Positions 20,007 through 31,200 of a stretch of 64,000 nt of DNA are shown one piece after another. The stretch comes from Litsea cubeba (taxonomy: Eukaryota; Streptophyta; Magnoliopsida; Laurales; Lauraceae). Positions within the stretch are counted from its first letter, which is position 1. Each line of letters begins with the position of its first letter. The notes beneath the pieces are model-generated. The model had not been told where the DNA came from. It saw only the letters and a list, made by a program, of their open reading frames with translations, and searched no databases. Both the position numbers and the translations under genes were made by a program. The stretch lies in assembly GCA_012931725.1 (NCBI GenBank), contig CM022944.1, forward strand, positions 18,665,979 to 18,729,978, given 5' to 3'.

Positions 20007-22877
20007 ATGGCAGCTTCACTAACCATTACTTTCGACGAAAACAAGCACCAACTTATGCTTCAACAGAAGCAAACCACGCGCACCTACAAGCGCCCCATCA
20101 GCTGCCGAAGTGTCAACTCCCTCGGCAACTCTCTGAACTCCGGGTCGACCTCGACTCCCCGGACTATCGTCTTTGGGACGCTGGGACCATTCCCACTTCC
20201 CGAGGAACAAACTGCTCCCTCCAAGAAGCAGAAACTCGCCTCTCAACGTGTCACTACCATGACACCAAAGGCGAGCACCAGAAGGCCTGAAGCCCGTGGC
20301 AGCCCCACGAAGCCTCAACCTGCAAACAACCAGGTCTACTCCAAGACTTGGTCCCCAAGACCTTCACCAAAACAGAGAAGGTCCCAAACATCTACTAAGC
20401 CAGCATTCCTGGCCCCACTCAAGGAGAACCAGTTCTATCCTCTTACTTACATGAAAGAGGAGAGACCCATCTCCAACTCGACTTCCAAGTCATCCCAGCA
20501 TGAGCCGGCTTGTTCCTACAAGCCCAAAATCAAGTCATGCATCACAAGGCCTCCACAAGCATCTGCTAAGGCCTACAAATCTGCAGTTCGACCCTTCATA
20601 TCTACAGGGGCCGAACTTCAAAAGTTCAAAGCTTCGCTGCAACGGGCGAAGGATAGGGTTCGCATCCTGTCCTTGCCCAGCTACAGAGAAGACAGGCTCG
20701 GCTGCTGCGCCCGAGGGAGCACATCCTTCATCGTCAAAGCCCAGTCAGAGCTGACCGAAGCTCAAATTGCTCGTCGTATACGCCGCCGCGCGTCATACCG
20801 ACAGAAGAGACTACAGAAGCAAAGGACCCAGCCTCCCACACTTCAAGTCTCTCCCAAATGGGTCGAAAAAGAAAGATCCAACCAAGTTGCTGCCGTCCAT
20901 ATGGTTGGAAAAACCAGAAGGCGCCAAAAATCAGCAACAAAAATCCATGTCCGATGTCCGATGACCCGCAGCGTCTCAAGGACAAGAAGACATTCAGAAG
21001 AATCCCCTGCTCCTTCAAGCAAAGGACAGCAGAGTGATCCTTCCTCAAGCTCCTCTTCAAAAAGAATGAGCCCCAGCTCAGTCACCAGGATAGTTTCTTC
21101 GTTCGAATCACGAAGGATGAATGTCTTGGCTACAAATTCTGAGCCACCACCCCGCAATCCACCTCCAGAAGATGCGATCACCCGCATCCAGCAGTTGGAA
21201 CAGGGTCAGCAGAGGATTGAAACTCTGATGGAAAACCTTCTCCTCGCCTTTCAAAATCAGGCGAACAATGAACCTCCTCCGAATCATCAAGACGACGAGG
21301 TAAATAAAGAAGAAAATGAGTCACGCGCCCTTACCAAAAAGGACGTAGACGGTATCCTCGCCAAAGCAAAAGAAGAGGATATACTCAAAGAGCATGGGAT
21401 CAAGCCACCATATCCCTTATGGATGGACTCGGTCCCGTTCCCCACCAAATTCAAGCATCCTACTCTCCAAACATATACGGGGAAAGGATCAGCCAGACAG
21501 CACGTCATCCACTTCAAGATCCTGACGGGAGCTATCGCGGATCAAGATGCACTCAAGATCCGCCTCTTTGCAAGTACCCTAAAAGGTACGGCCTTCGATT
21601 GGTACTCCACTCTGCCGGAGGACTCAATCCAAAACTGGGCCATGCTAGAGACACGCTTCCTGACTCACTTCAAAGGTGAGGATCATCCTGCTACTATGGC
21701 TCAGCTGTGCAGCCTAAAACAGGGGGAGAATGAGTCAACATATGACTTCATTCACAAGTGGAAAGCAATGGCATACAAATGCTCTGATGTATTGCCACAG
21801 GCGTCGCTAGTCGACATCTGCCGAAACAACATGAGAGCCAGAATCCGCTCCATGATCATCGGCAACAAATCAAAAAACCTGGGAGAACTCCTAGAAGCTT
21901 CCATGGAAGCTGAAACGGTGATTAAAGACCTCAACAGTCAGAAATCATCAAGAAAAGAGCCAACCGCCATTGCAACCTCTAAACCAAAGAAGAAAGAGGT
22001 CCTCAGTGTGCAGACCAAGTCAGCTCCTCAGCCATCAAAGAAAGCTGAAAACAAAGCTGTTGGTAAGAGACCTGAACTCTCTGATGCCTTCAAAGAACGA
22101 GTAGAGAAGAAATACCCGTTTGATGAAGATGTTGATGAAATCTTCGGGGCTCTTGTGGCAAACGGCAAGCTCACCTTGCCTGAACCAAAAAGACCGGGTG
22201 ATGTTGGCAAAACCAACGATCCTCGGTACTGTCCATACCACCAGATGATCTCGCATCCTCTCAATCAATGCTTCGTTGTGAGAGAGAAAATAAATGAGAT
22301 GTGGAAAAACGGAGTCATCACCTTTGACAAAAACTATGGGTCTGCCTCCGTCAACATGGTGACATGTGGACAAACATCAAGATCACCGAAGAAGAAGATC
22401 ACTACTTCCTTCAAGGTGATAAACTCAATCGAAGCGTCCGAGGAACTGGTTCCTTACCCGACACCAGACGGACAACCGATATGGGTACATCCCGATCTCC
22501 TGGAAGATGAAAATTGGGAGGTCGTGAAAATAAAGCCTACAGCTCAACAGCAAAGGCAGGCTAGGAAACATCTCCTCAAGCTCAAACGGCAAGAGAAGAC
22601 CCAGCCAAAACTAGAGGTCAAAGAAAAGGCAGAGGCTTCCTCTACCGCTTCACTGGAGGCAACAAAAACATCCCTTCCAGAGACTTCAAAGGGGGTAAGG
22701 AAATTCACTCTTAGTGATTTCATGCCACCTCAATTTAAAGAAGCCATGCAGGAGGCATCATACTCTTGCAATTCAGTAGTTGGATTCTCCATTGATGGAT
22801 ACGAATCCAGCGACACCGATGATGGATTCGAACCCAACTACACAGATGAGTGGGAGGAATCCCTTGAAACCGGATAA
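20007..22877 (+). CDS. Tat element Gag polyprotein region
   Basis: The first ATG in the long frame is at 20007. The N-terminal 450 residues are basic, Ser/Pro/Lys-rich and unlike any named domain. The retrotransposon gag domain follows at about residues 465-640, with FPTKFKHPTLQTYTGKGSAR, FDWYSTLPEDSIQNWAMLET and an LKQGENESTYDFIHKW block. Further on, near residue 735, a Cys/His cluster (YCPYHQMISHPLNQC) resembles the knuckle seen in Tat gags. The C-terminus is acidic. A TAA at 22875-22877 ends the frame, but the same frame reopens immediately and continues to 25811. Either the stop is a mutation or it acts as a leaky gag-pol boundary. The product would form the cytoplasmic particle that packages the element RNA. 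Confidence 0.88.
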   Translation: MAASLTITFDENKHQLMLQQKQTTRTYKRPISCRSVNSLGNSLNSGSTSTPRTIVFGTLGPFPLPEEQTAPSKKQKLASQRVTTMTPKASTRRPEARGSPTKPQPANNQVYSKTWSPRPSPKQRRSQTSTKPAFLAPLKENQFYPLTYMKEERPISNSTSKSSQHEPACSYKPKIKSCITRPPQASAKAYKSAVRPFISTGAELQKFKASLQRAKDRVRILSLPSYREDRLGCCARGSTSFIVKAQSELTEAQIARRIRRRASYRQKRLQKQRTQPPTLQVSPKWVEKERSNQVAAVHMVGKTRRRQKSATKIHVRCPMTRSVSRTRRHSEESPAPSSKGQQSDPSSSSSSKRMSPSSVTRIVSSFESRRMNVLATNSEPPPRNPPPEDAITRIQQLEQGQQRIETLMENLLLAFQNQANNEPPPNHQDDEVNKEENESRALTKKDVDGILAKAKEEDILKEHGIKPPYPLWMDSVPFPTKFKHPTLQTYTGKGSARQHVIHFKILTGAIADQDALKIRLFASTLKGTAFDWYSTLPEDSIQNWAMLETRFLTHFKGEDHPATMAQLCSLKQGENESTYDFIHKWKAMAYKCSDVLPQASLVDICRNNMRARIRSMIIGNKSKNLGELLEASMEAETVIKDLNSQKSSRKEPTAIATSKPKKKEVLSVQTKSAPQPSKKAENKAVGKRPELSDAFKERVEKKYPFDEDVDEIFGALVANGKLTLPEPKRPGDVGKTNDPRYCPYHQMISHPLNQCFVVREKINEMWKNGVITFDKNYGSASVNMVTCGQTSRSPKKKITTSFKVINSIEASEELVPYPTPDGQPIWVHPDLLEDENWEVVKIKPTAQQQRQARKHLLKLKRQEKTQPKLEVKEKAEASSTASLEATKTSLPETSKGVRKFTLSDFMPPQFKEAMQEASYSCNSVVGFSIDGYESSDTDDGFEPNYTDEWEESLETG

Positions 22878-25811
22878 TATCTCTCCGATGAAGAATGGGT
22901 TCCTGAGTCTCATCTTATGCCAGTAATCTGGTATAACTCCCTACAGCCACAAGGATCCTGGTCTGATGATGAAGAATACCAAGAAGCTGTACAAGAAAAT
23001 GCTGCTGACCCAGCACCTCTCATAACTCCAGTGGAAATCAACAATGTTGAGCCACAAAGAGATGATGAAGAAGAAGATCCGGCTCCCATACCTGATCTTG
23101 AAGAATATGCAAGGATCTTGCAGCGACTCGCTCTAGAACAAGAGCAAGAACGCGTCAACGAGCCTCCTCGCAATCCAGAGCCTGAAGTCCCTGAAGACGA
23201 CCAGGTACATCCTCCCTTAACTCCTGAAAATGGAGAAAATTGCTGGATAGACGATCCTCTCACATCCGAGGATGAGTCTGACTCTGATCAGGCAACGTCT
23301 CCCGTCAGAGCTTCCTGTAATGTGATAATTCGGGATTATAGCTCTTCCGAAGCATCGTCTGATGAGAGCACTTACACTCCGGCGACGCCTAGCAATATGT
23401 CTTCTGGAGCCACCTCGTCTCACGTGACTTTCACTGAGATGACACCCTCTCAGGTTTCTTCTCCTGAGACTGTGACTTCAAAGTTCACACCCTTCCTGAC
23501 TGAAGAATTCCCAGCTATTGATGCTTGGGACGATGAATTAGTCAACGAAGAAGAAAGATTGCTGGATGCTGTTCAGGACTTGTTCCCGGAAAATGCTCCA
23601 TGCAACACAATCACTGAGGATGGTAACTCTGCTGCTGATGCATCCTCAGCAAATGAAAAACGACAGCCTCTTGATCCTGAAGACAATCTTCCAAACGAAG
23701 ACCCTTCTCAAGAAGCTCTTGAAGTTGGTAGAGGCACTCGCTCTGGCCGGGACTACCACAAAAATTACAACCAATCTTCCTTTACATATGTAAATCCTTC
23801 GGGAAAAGATGTTGTAAGCGCCCCTAGTGGCAACAATGATGAACATGCAGGCCCTAAGGAGGCTTTCAAGTATGACTTGATTGAACACTTCAAGCACATA
23901 CCTGCACGTCTGCACATCCTAGATTTGTTGCGAATGTCTCCGCACACTCATGATAATCTCATTTCGGAATTACAAAAGCTGAATGAGGATGTCGACAAAC
24001 ATGCCCCGCAAGTCCTCCAAATTGAAATGGATTACCGGGTCAAAAACTCAGAAGCCTCCTCAAAGGGAGAAAAGAAGAAAACTGAGGGATCATGCATTGA
24101 ATGCCTCTCGGTTAAAAAAGTAGCCAGTGCAACCATCGCCTTCACAAAGGATGACCTCCTACTTGGCGAAACCAGGCATAACCGACCCCTGTACTTCACA
24201 GGGTATATCAAGGAAATGCCTATGCATAGAGTTCAGATCGACCCAGGTTCTGCACTCAACCTCATCTCCACATCGGCTCTTGAAGAGTTGGGCATCCCAC
24301 CCAGCAAACTGAGCCACACATCTGTATCTCTTTTTGGATACGATGGGAGTACTCAAAGGCCTATCGGCAAAATCAGGTTCAAATTGCAGATAGGTGATCT
24401 TATCTCTGAGGTCACAGTGTATGCAATAAAGACCCCTTCATGCTACAACATCCTTCTCGGAGGCCCTTGGATCCATGAGAATGGTGTTGTCCCTTCAACT
24501 CTACATCAATGCATCAAGTTTGTTGGCGACGACGGCATGATACATCGAGTCTTTGCGGACAGAAAACCCTTCAAAGGTAAAGAAATCCACTTCGCAGACT
24601 CACAAATGTATGAAGGTGAAAAAGAAGAAGAGGAGAAGCATACAGCATCCTTTGCCGAAAATCTCCAGAAAGATAAAGGCAAAGCTCCTCAACAATCACC
24701 GGAAGAAAATAAACCATCCGGTAAATCTGAAGAGAGCATGCAAACTCCCTTCATCATCTCCCTCAAATCTTCAAAGCCTTTGGTCATCACAACTAAAGTG
24801 AAAAAGGCAAAACAAAAGCTGGGGCAAATTTGTTGTCTCTTTCGTGTTCTATCATGCACGACACGGACTCGGATTCAGAGCCAGAAGACGACACATCGTC
24901 AAAGCCAAGCTGACACTCAGCAAGTTCAGCCTGCTCTTACTCCAATGGAGACAACTTCTGACATAGAAGATCCTACGTCAGCTTCCTTCGTTGTTCCAGC
25001 AACTTCAGCAAAGGAAAAACCGATCTTCTTTCATAGATCGGATGCTTCTTCATCAAACTCCATGCTTGAACCTTTCCAAAATAAAGGTACGCCTCAACTA
25101 TCCTTATACAGTTCTGTGGCACAAGCTATTATGAAGAAAATGGGCTCTGACACTCAAAATCCAGTCGGTTTGGGAGAAGGACGCGGTATTCTCACGCCAT
25201 TAGGGCCCATCTTGACCAAAAGCCAGCTGGAAGTCTTTGGAGACTCTCAACTGATCGTCAACCAGATGAATCAGAAATTTGAAGTCAGGAAGCCAGATTT
25301 GCTGCCCTACTACAACAAGGCACAATCACTTCTGCAAAAGTTTGACATCTGTCACATCACCCACATTCGTAGAGGTGAAAACATACGTGCAGATGCCCTA
25401 GCCGGACTTGCCGCATCCATGGCAATCCAGGAAGGGGAAAACATGCAAGTCACAGTGTGCGAAAGAAGAATCCTTCCTCCTCTTAACACACACCAAGCAG
25501 TTGCTGAATGCCACCAAGTGGTCGGAAGTCGGATTTCAATCCTTCAAACTTCAATTGGCGACTGGAGGGATCCGTTCATTGATTACATTATGTTCGGAAT
25601 CCTACCTGAAGATCCAAAAGAACGGGTAAGCATCCAAAGGCGAACCCCAAGCTTCCATTTGGATATTCCTTCAAAATGCTTTACAGGAAATCCTTCAACG
25701 GAGTACTTCTACGCTGCTTGTCACAACAAGAGGCTGAAGAAACACTCAAAGAAGTTCATGCTGGTCTTTGTGGAGCTCATCAGGCTGGACCTAAGCTCTA
25801 TGATCAGATAA
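22878..25811 (+). pseudogene. Tat element Pol N-terminal part: protease and RNase H remnant, reverse transcriptase deleted
   Basis: This continues in the same frame as gag after the TAA; the next ATG is 22917. It begins with an acidic linker. The aspartic protease lies at about 24180-24500 (MHRVQIDPGSALNLI, later YNILLGGPWI). A glycine-rich G-patch-like stretch, GLGEGRGILTPLGP, then runs within a few residues (about 25215-25235) into EVFGDSQLIVNQ and later HIRRGENIRADALAG, the C-terminal half of RNase H. No YxDD-type reverse transcriptase motif or other reverse transcriptase block lies between, so reverse transcriptase plus the first half of RNase H was removed in frame. The frame is lost again near 25645-25675, before integrase. 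Confidence 0.88.
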
Positions 25812-26817
25812 AAAGGTTAGGATATTACTGGCCTACCATGGTAGCTGACGCAATGCAATTTGCTAAGCGCTGCCAACAATGCCAAGTTCATGGAGATTAC
25901 ATTCACATGCCTCCAGAATGGCTGCATCCTACAGCGATCTCATGGCCTTTCGAAGCCTGGGGTATGGACATCATAGGTCCTATTTCTCCCCCTTCAAGCA
26001 AAGGTCATCGCTTCATCTTCGCCGCTACGGATTATTTCTCCAAATGGTCAGAAGCATTTGCGTTTAACGAAATGAAGACCTCATCAGTCCTTCAGTTCCT
26101 ACGCACCAACATCATTTGTCGTTTCGGCATACCCAAAAGATTCGTCCATGATAACGGACCACAGTTCCGGGATCATCGATTCTACAGGTTCTGCGACAAA
26201 TACAAAATTCAAAGCTGTCCTTCGACTCCATACAATCCGGCAGCAAACGGGTTAGCAGAAGCTTTCAACAAGACACTCTGCAAAATCCTCAAAAAAATGG
26301 TCTCTAGTCACAAAAGAGACTGGAGCGACAAAATGTCTGAAGCTTTATGGGCCTATCGAACCACCGTTCGAGGACCAACCCATAGCACACCATTCTCCTT
26401 GGTCTATGGATGCGAAGCTGTCGTGCCCTTGGAAGTACAAATTCCTTCCTTGAGGGTATCCTTGCAAAATGACATGACTCAAGAAAGCAATGTCAAATTG
26501 CGACTCCATGAGCTGGACAATCTCGATGAGAGACGGCTCGAAGCTCAACAAAGCATTGAACTTTGCCAAGCACGTATGGCAGGATCTTCGATAAAAAGGT
26601 CAGGCAACGCGCCTACAAAAAGAATGACTTGGTTCTTGCGGTTAAAAGACCAATGGTCTTCGCTCACAAATCCAAAAGCAAATTTGAGCCGAAATGGGAG
26701 GGACCCTACGTCATCGACAAAGTTTTCTCCAATGGCGCATACGCACTCCTAAACATGGAAGGTGACAGATGTATGCTGCCCATCAATGGCAAGTTCTTAA
26801 AGCGGTACTACCCTTGA
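25676..26817 (+). pseudogene. Tat element integrase, frameshifted
   Basis: Integrase inserts the cDNA into the chromosome. The zinc-binding HHCC domain is visible (EVHAGLCGAH...CQQC). The catalytic core follows, with the three acidic residues in GMDIIGP, VHDNGPQF and LAEAFNKT. The core frame starts at 25676, out of phase with the RNase H frame upstream. A second shift near 26577-26583 moves the C-terminal domain (KKNDLVLAVKRPM, then KWEGPYVIDKVFSNGAYALL) into the frame that ends at 26817. No chromodomain is present, consistent with the Tat rather than the chromovirus branch. Two frameshifts make this copy non-functional unless they are sequencing indels. Confidence 0.9.
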
Positions 26818-27165
26818 AGACTTACCCAACTGGGTAAGAGCAATGCCTATACGGCCAAAACCGGTTTCCAGGTACACGCTCGCTAAACCCACCCTTTTTT
26901 AGAATTTTCATGTTAAATATTGAAATTTTCTAGAAATCTAAAACAATGCTACTTTCATCGTTTCATTGTTCAAAAAAAAAATCCAAGTTTAGGAACCTTT
27001 CCCTAACTTGACCAAAATTTTCAACCCTTGAACCCAAAATTCATGGTTTGAAACAAAATCCGGATTCAGGGATTTCCACCCTAGTCCACCCTGCCTTTTA
27101 CCGCCAAAATGGTTTTAGGTCAAAATTTATGACCCTCGTGTCTTTAAAAAAAAAAAAATGGTTTT
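26818..27165 (+). other. Spacer after integrase
   Basis: Non-coding AT-rich sequence lies between the integrase stop and the tandem arrays. It contains several TTCAACCC/AACCCAAAATTCATGG-like phrases and no recognised motif. Confidence 0.5.
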
Positions 27166-27645
27166 TCAAAAACCCGCGAGGAAGCGACGCTTAGTCGATA
27201 CTCGCACAAATCGGAAGCAAGCGAACCACGTTCGACACTTCCAAAATCGCAGGGAAGCGACATTTCGTCGATACTTGCAAAATCCAAAACTGTGGAGATG
27301 CAACATTTCAGTTGATATCCACAACCCAAATTTCAAAGGTTCAAAAAAAAAGAAACCTAAAAAACTGTGGAGACGCAACATTTCAGTTGATATCCATAAC
27401 CCCAAAGGTTCGAGAAAACCACAAATTTCAAAAATCGTGGGGGAAACGACATCAAGTCAGTACCCGCAAAACCAAAATTTTTGAAAATCAAGGATGCGAC
27501 ATTCCATCGATACTTGCACCCAAATCCGCGAGGATGCGACATTCCATCGATACTCGCAACCGAATGAGCAAGGATGCGACATTCCATCGATACTTGCAAG
27601 AACATTCAGCAGGGAGGCGACTTTTAGTCGATACTTGCATTTTTT
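27166..27645 (+). repeat. Tandem array A, about 40-bp units with GCGACATTCCATCGATACTT
   Basis: About nine units of the form GCGACxTTxxxTCGATACTTGCA occur between 27184 and 27640. The last four are nearly identical and spaced 40 bp apart; the earlier ones are diverged. Small overlapping ORFs on both strands are repeat artefacts. The array sits in the 3' non-coding part of the Tat element. Confidence 0.85.
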
Positions 27646-27654
27646 GAAAACCAA

Positions 27655-28010
27655 ATCGGCTATAAATGCCATCAAAACAGGCTATAAATGCCATCAAAAC
27701 AGGCTATAAATGCCACAAACCGGCTATCAATGCCACCAAAAACAAAACCGGCTATCAATGCCACACAAAAAAAAACTTAGATTTCAAAAAACCCGGCTAT
27801 CAATGCCACCAAAAAAAAAAACCGGCTATCAATGCCACCAAAACAAAACAGGCTATCAATGCCACAAACCGGCTATCAATGCCACCAAAACTGGCTATAG
27901 ATGCCACACACAAAAAAAAACTCGGCTATCAATGCCACGAGAAAAGCTGGCTCTCATGCCAAAATTGGCTTCCATGCCACAAACAAAAAACCTGGCTTTC
28001 ATGCCAAAAC
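27655..28010 (+). repeat. Tandem array B, GGCTATAAATGCC/GGCTATCAATGCC units
   Basis: About fourteen copies of a 13-nt core (GGCTATxAATGCC) are separated by A- and C-rich linkers of 7-30 nt. The last three are degenerate (GGCTCTCATGCC, GGCTTCCATGCC, GGCTTTCATGCC). The same core occurs twice in each LTR, around 17810-17840 and 36122-36155. Confidence 0.85.
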
Positions 28011-28057
28011 AATCACTTGACAAAAGATTTTTCACAAAATGACAACCTTTTGATCAA

Positions 28058-28185
28058 ATCCCATTTAGCAATTACTTTTATCACAAAAAGATTCAAGTGA
28101 GCGTAGGGATAACAAAAAAAAAAGAGCATCCCATTTAGCAAATACTTTTATCACAAAAAGATTCAAGTGAGCGTAGGGATGTTCA
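28058..28185 (+). repeat. Direct repeat of about 50 bp, two copies
   Basis: A segment starting CCCATTTAGCAA(A/T)TACTTT and ending AAGTGAGCGTAGGGAT occurs at about 28061 and 28131, almost identical. It lies just downstream of the antisense PMD gene, in the region where its 3' end and polyadenylation would be expected. Confidence 0.8.
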
Positions 28186-28287
28186 CAAGCACTACAAAAA
28201 ATAAGTACCAAAAAAATACAAGTGGTACCAAAAAAAAAGAAAGAATGATGGTTTCTGTAAAAAAATATATATATAATATACAGGAGC

Positions 28288-31200
28288 TCAATCAAAAATG
28301 GTCTCCAGCCAAGAGTTCAGCTCCCCAAGCAAACTTTTAGCCTCATCCGTCAAGGATTCCAAGGCACGCTTCTTCAGGAACCTGCCATGAGATGCTGGAG
28401 TGGGCTGTACCCCTTCTTTCACACCAGGAAGCTTACCTCGAGCAGTTTGCCATTGTTCCTCCTCATCAGACTTCCTTTTGAGAACCCGTTTGGCATCTGC
28501 AACCTGGTGAATCAGAGCACTCTCCCTGTCGCGAGCCTCTATTATGGCAGTCCACTTGGCAGCGACTTGTGCCTGCAAATGCTCAAGACGTTTCCTGGCC
28601 TCATCGACCTCCCTGTCAAGGATGTTAAGGTCATGCGTCAGTCTGATGATGGCTAGCTCTTCTAAGTTCCTCTTTCGGACTGCCTGCTTCTTGCTTTCTG
28701 TAGCCTCATCCAGGTCAGACTTAGCCTTATCAGCAGGGTCCAGGAACATCTCCTTGAAGAACTGGTCATCAGCCAAACTCACGGTCTCAAACCACTTGTC
28801 ACCCAGTGCAATGATCCTATCAACGATCGCCCTGGCACCTGTGACATCCGTACCAGCTTCTTCAGCATCACTGAGAATCTCCTGCACATGCTGGATCATG
28901 CCAAATCCGGCTTCCAAGTGCCCAGAAAAGAGAGTCTCAATCCAAGAGCTCAGAACTCGCACCACCACCTTCTTCGCAAAAAGAAGAGATGGCCCAGCTG
29001 AAGATTCGCCCAACTCCGTTGGTCGGCTACTCATATCATCATCTGTTGAAAGAGTAACAAAAGAACTCTTTCCAGCTGAAGCTGCTCCTGCTTGGGAAGG
29101 AATCTCAGCGCGAGGAATCTCCTCAATATTGTCAAAGCTGGTCCCAGGAATCTCTACCTCTGGATCAACCTCTGGCATCTCTTGCTCTGGAAGCGACGGA
29201 TCCTCCTCTGCCACTTCAAAACCTGCAAAGGAAACACAAAAAGGTATGAATATGACCCTGTTTGAAAATCATTATCAGAGTTATAACTACAAAATACCTT
29301 CTTCGACGACTGGTGGAACACTTTCCTCCTCCATGAACTCATCGGAAGCATCATCAACATTTGCGTCTATCGATGGTTCAAAGTCATCGGAATCCTGTGG
29401 CAAGTCAGCTGACAAAAAAAAATGTGTTAGCAAACCGAGTCACAAAAAAAAAAGGGAGCAAAAGAAGTCGTACCAATTGGAGATTCTAGATTTACTCCAG
29501 AGTCCCTCGGTTCTTCTTCAGGTGCCTCAACAGGATCCATCACCACGTCATCGGTTAGGACCTCAGGCATCACCAAGTCTTCTTCTGCTAAAAAAAAAAG
29601 AAGAAAAGAAGAAAACAAGAAGCAAATCATAACATAAAAAAAAATCCCATGAAAAGAAATGGAAAGAGAAAAAGGAAGAATCATACCTTCACCGACGGTC
29701 TCTTCTTCTCGGCTTCTCTTCTCTGGAGGCTCGTCAGCATCCACTGGCACATCCTCATTGATAGTAAGAGGAACTTCCAAGTCAGGAGAATCCTCATGCT
29801 GCCCCTTGCTGCGATGATGACTCCTCCTCCTCTTACCTCTGCAGGCTCGCTTCTTAGAGGAACCTGCCCCGCTGTCAGAGTCAGGTTTGCCACTCGACTC
29901 CTCACTGGATGGTCTGCTCTTGCCAGTAGGCTCCACGGAAGCTTGCCTCTGTGCCGCCTGCATCCAAGCACCAAGTTCGGCTTCCTCCTGTTCTAGCTGC
30001 TCCAAAGCCTTGTCAGGTATTTCTCAAACAGCTTCAGAACCGATGACGCCCTGGTCACCGAGAAAGCCTATCTTGTGCTTCTCTCCAGAAAGGAAGGCCC
30101 AAACTTCCTCTCGCCGGATGCCATCCGACTTTCCAAGGCCCTTTCCAGATGCCAGCTTCACATCAAGCTCCTTCTTGGAAAGCCCCCGATATGCCGAAAA
30201 GCTCTCCGCGGACCACTTCGCAAAGCCGGCAGTACGGGAAGTCAACAACACAGGATAAGAAATCATGGCTGTAGTGTCTTCAGCACTATAGAAAGCCCAT
30301 GCATTTCTCCCGTCCTGTAAGCCTCCAAAGCGCTTCACCATGCTTGAAGGCGCTCCAACAACGCCTTGAGAAAAGCCAAGCTGCAAAGCAAAGCGAGAGG
30401 GTACATACGGCTGGATGTCGACGAAAAGATGTCTACGGTACACCATCGTGCCGACACGTATGCTGAAAAGCCACTCTCTCTCTGCATTTGTCAAGGAATA
30501 ATGCCTTCCCGACCCCGCCCTGGTAGAGTCTCGGGAGGCACCAAAATCAAAAGCCTTCTTCCGCAACTCCGGAGAAAGCTTTACTGAAGATTGCCCCATC
30601 TCGACGTCCCTGAACCGTCGGATCCTCATACGGGCAAACAAAAGTGATTCGGACACGGCTTTGCCCTTAGCTAGTCGAATCATCAGAGGATCATCATCCT
30701 GTGCAGCACCCAGCCGATGGAAGCCAGGACAGTGGTATACATACCACGAATAAAAGATATGGGCTGAAAATACCCTATTCATGGGAAGCCCAAGCCGAAC
30801 CAGAAAAGCAGCAGCCTGCAGTTCGGTACACAGGTAGGAGTAAAGAGCTGGCACCAAAGCAAGCTGCTCTCCAAACGCCATCTGACAAGCCGGGAAAATA
30901 CAATGCGGCCTGATGTGCGTTCCATCTCCTCCAGCAAATAGAGCCTCACCAAGCCAATAAGTGAGGTAAACAGCGAGATCTCTCCGCAGTGCAATGTCAG
31001 GACATATGGCGTTTGTACTTGCACAGAAATCTCTCAACTCTTCTTGCATGGCCAAGATCTTCTTTGAACTTGGATCCTGAGCTCCGGCTTCCTGGGTCAC
31101 GCTATCAGGAGACTCCCTGCTATCAAAAAAGTTGGGGAATGAAGAGCAAAAGCTCTTCCAACTGCTGGATCTAACTTTCGAACCCCCCTTCTCCTTCAAA

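Noticed and set aside
27166..28010. CRISPR-like array (regular repeats with spacers)
   Set aside because: Repeats are diverged and linkers are A/C-rich low complexity, in a plant retrotransposon; no cas genes or palindromic repeat type.
27150..28100. Numerous ORFs of 60-145 codons over arrays A and B
   Set aside because: Open frames appear in several phases on both strands because the repeat unit lacks stops; no family similarity.
28544..29632. 362-codon plus-strand ORF
   Set aside because: It is the complement of the well-supported antisense PMD exons, crosses their splice sites and has no motif of its own.
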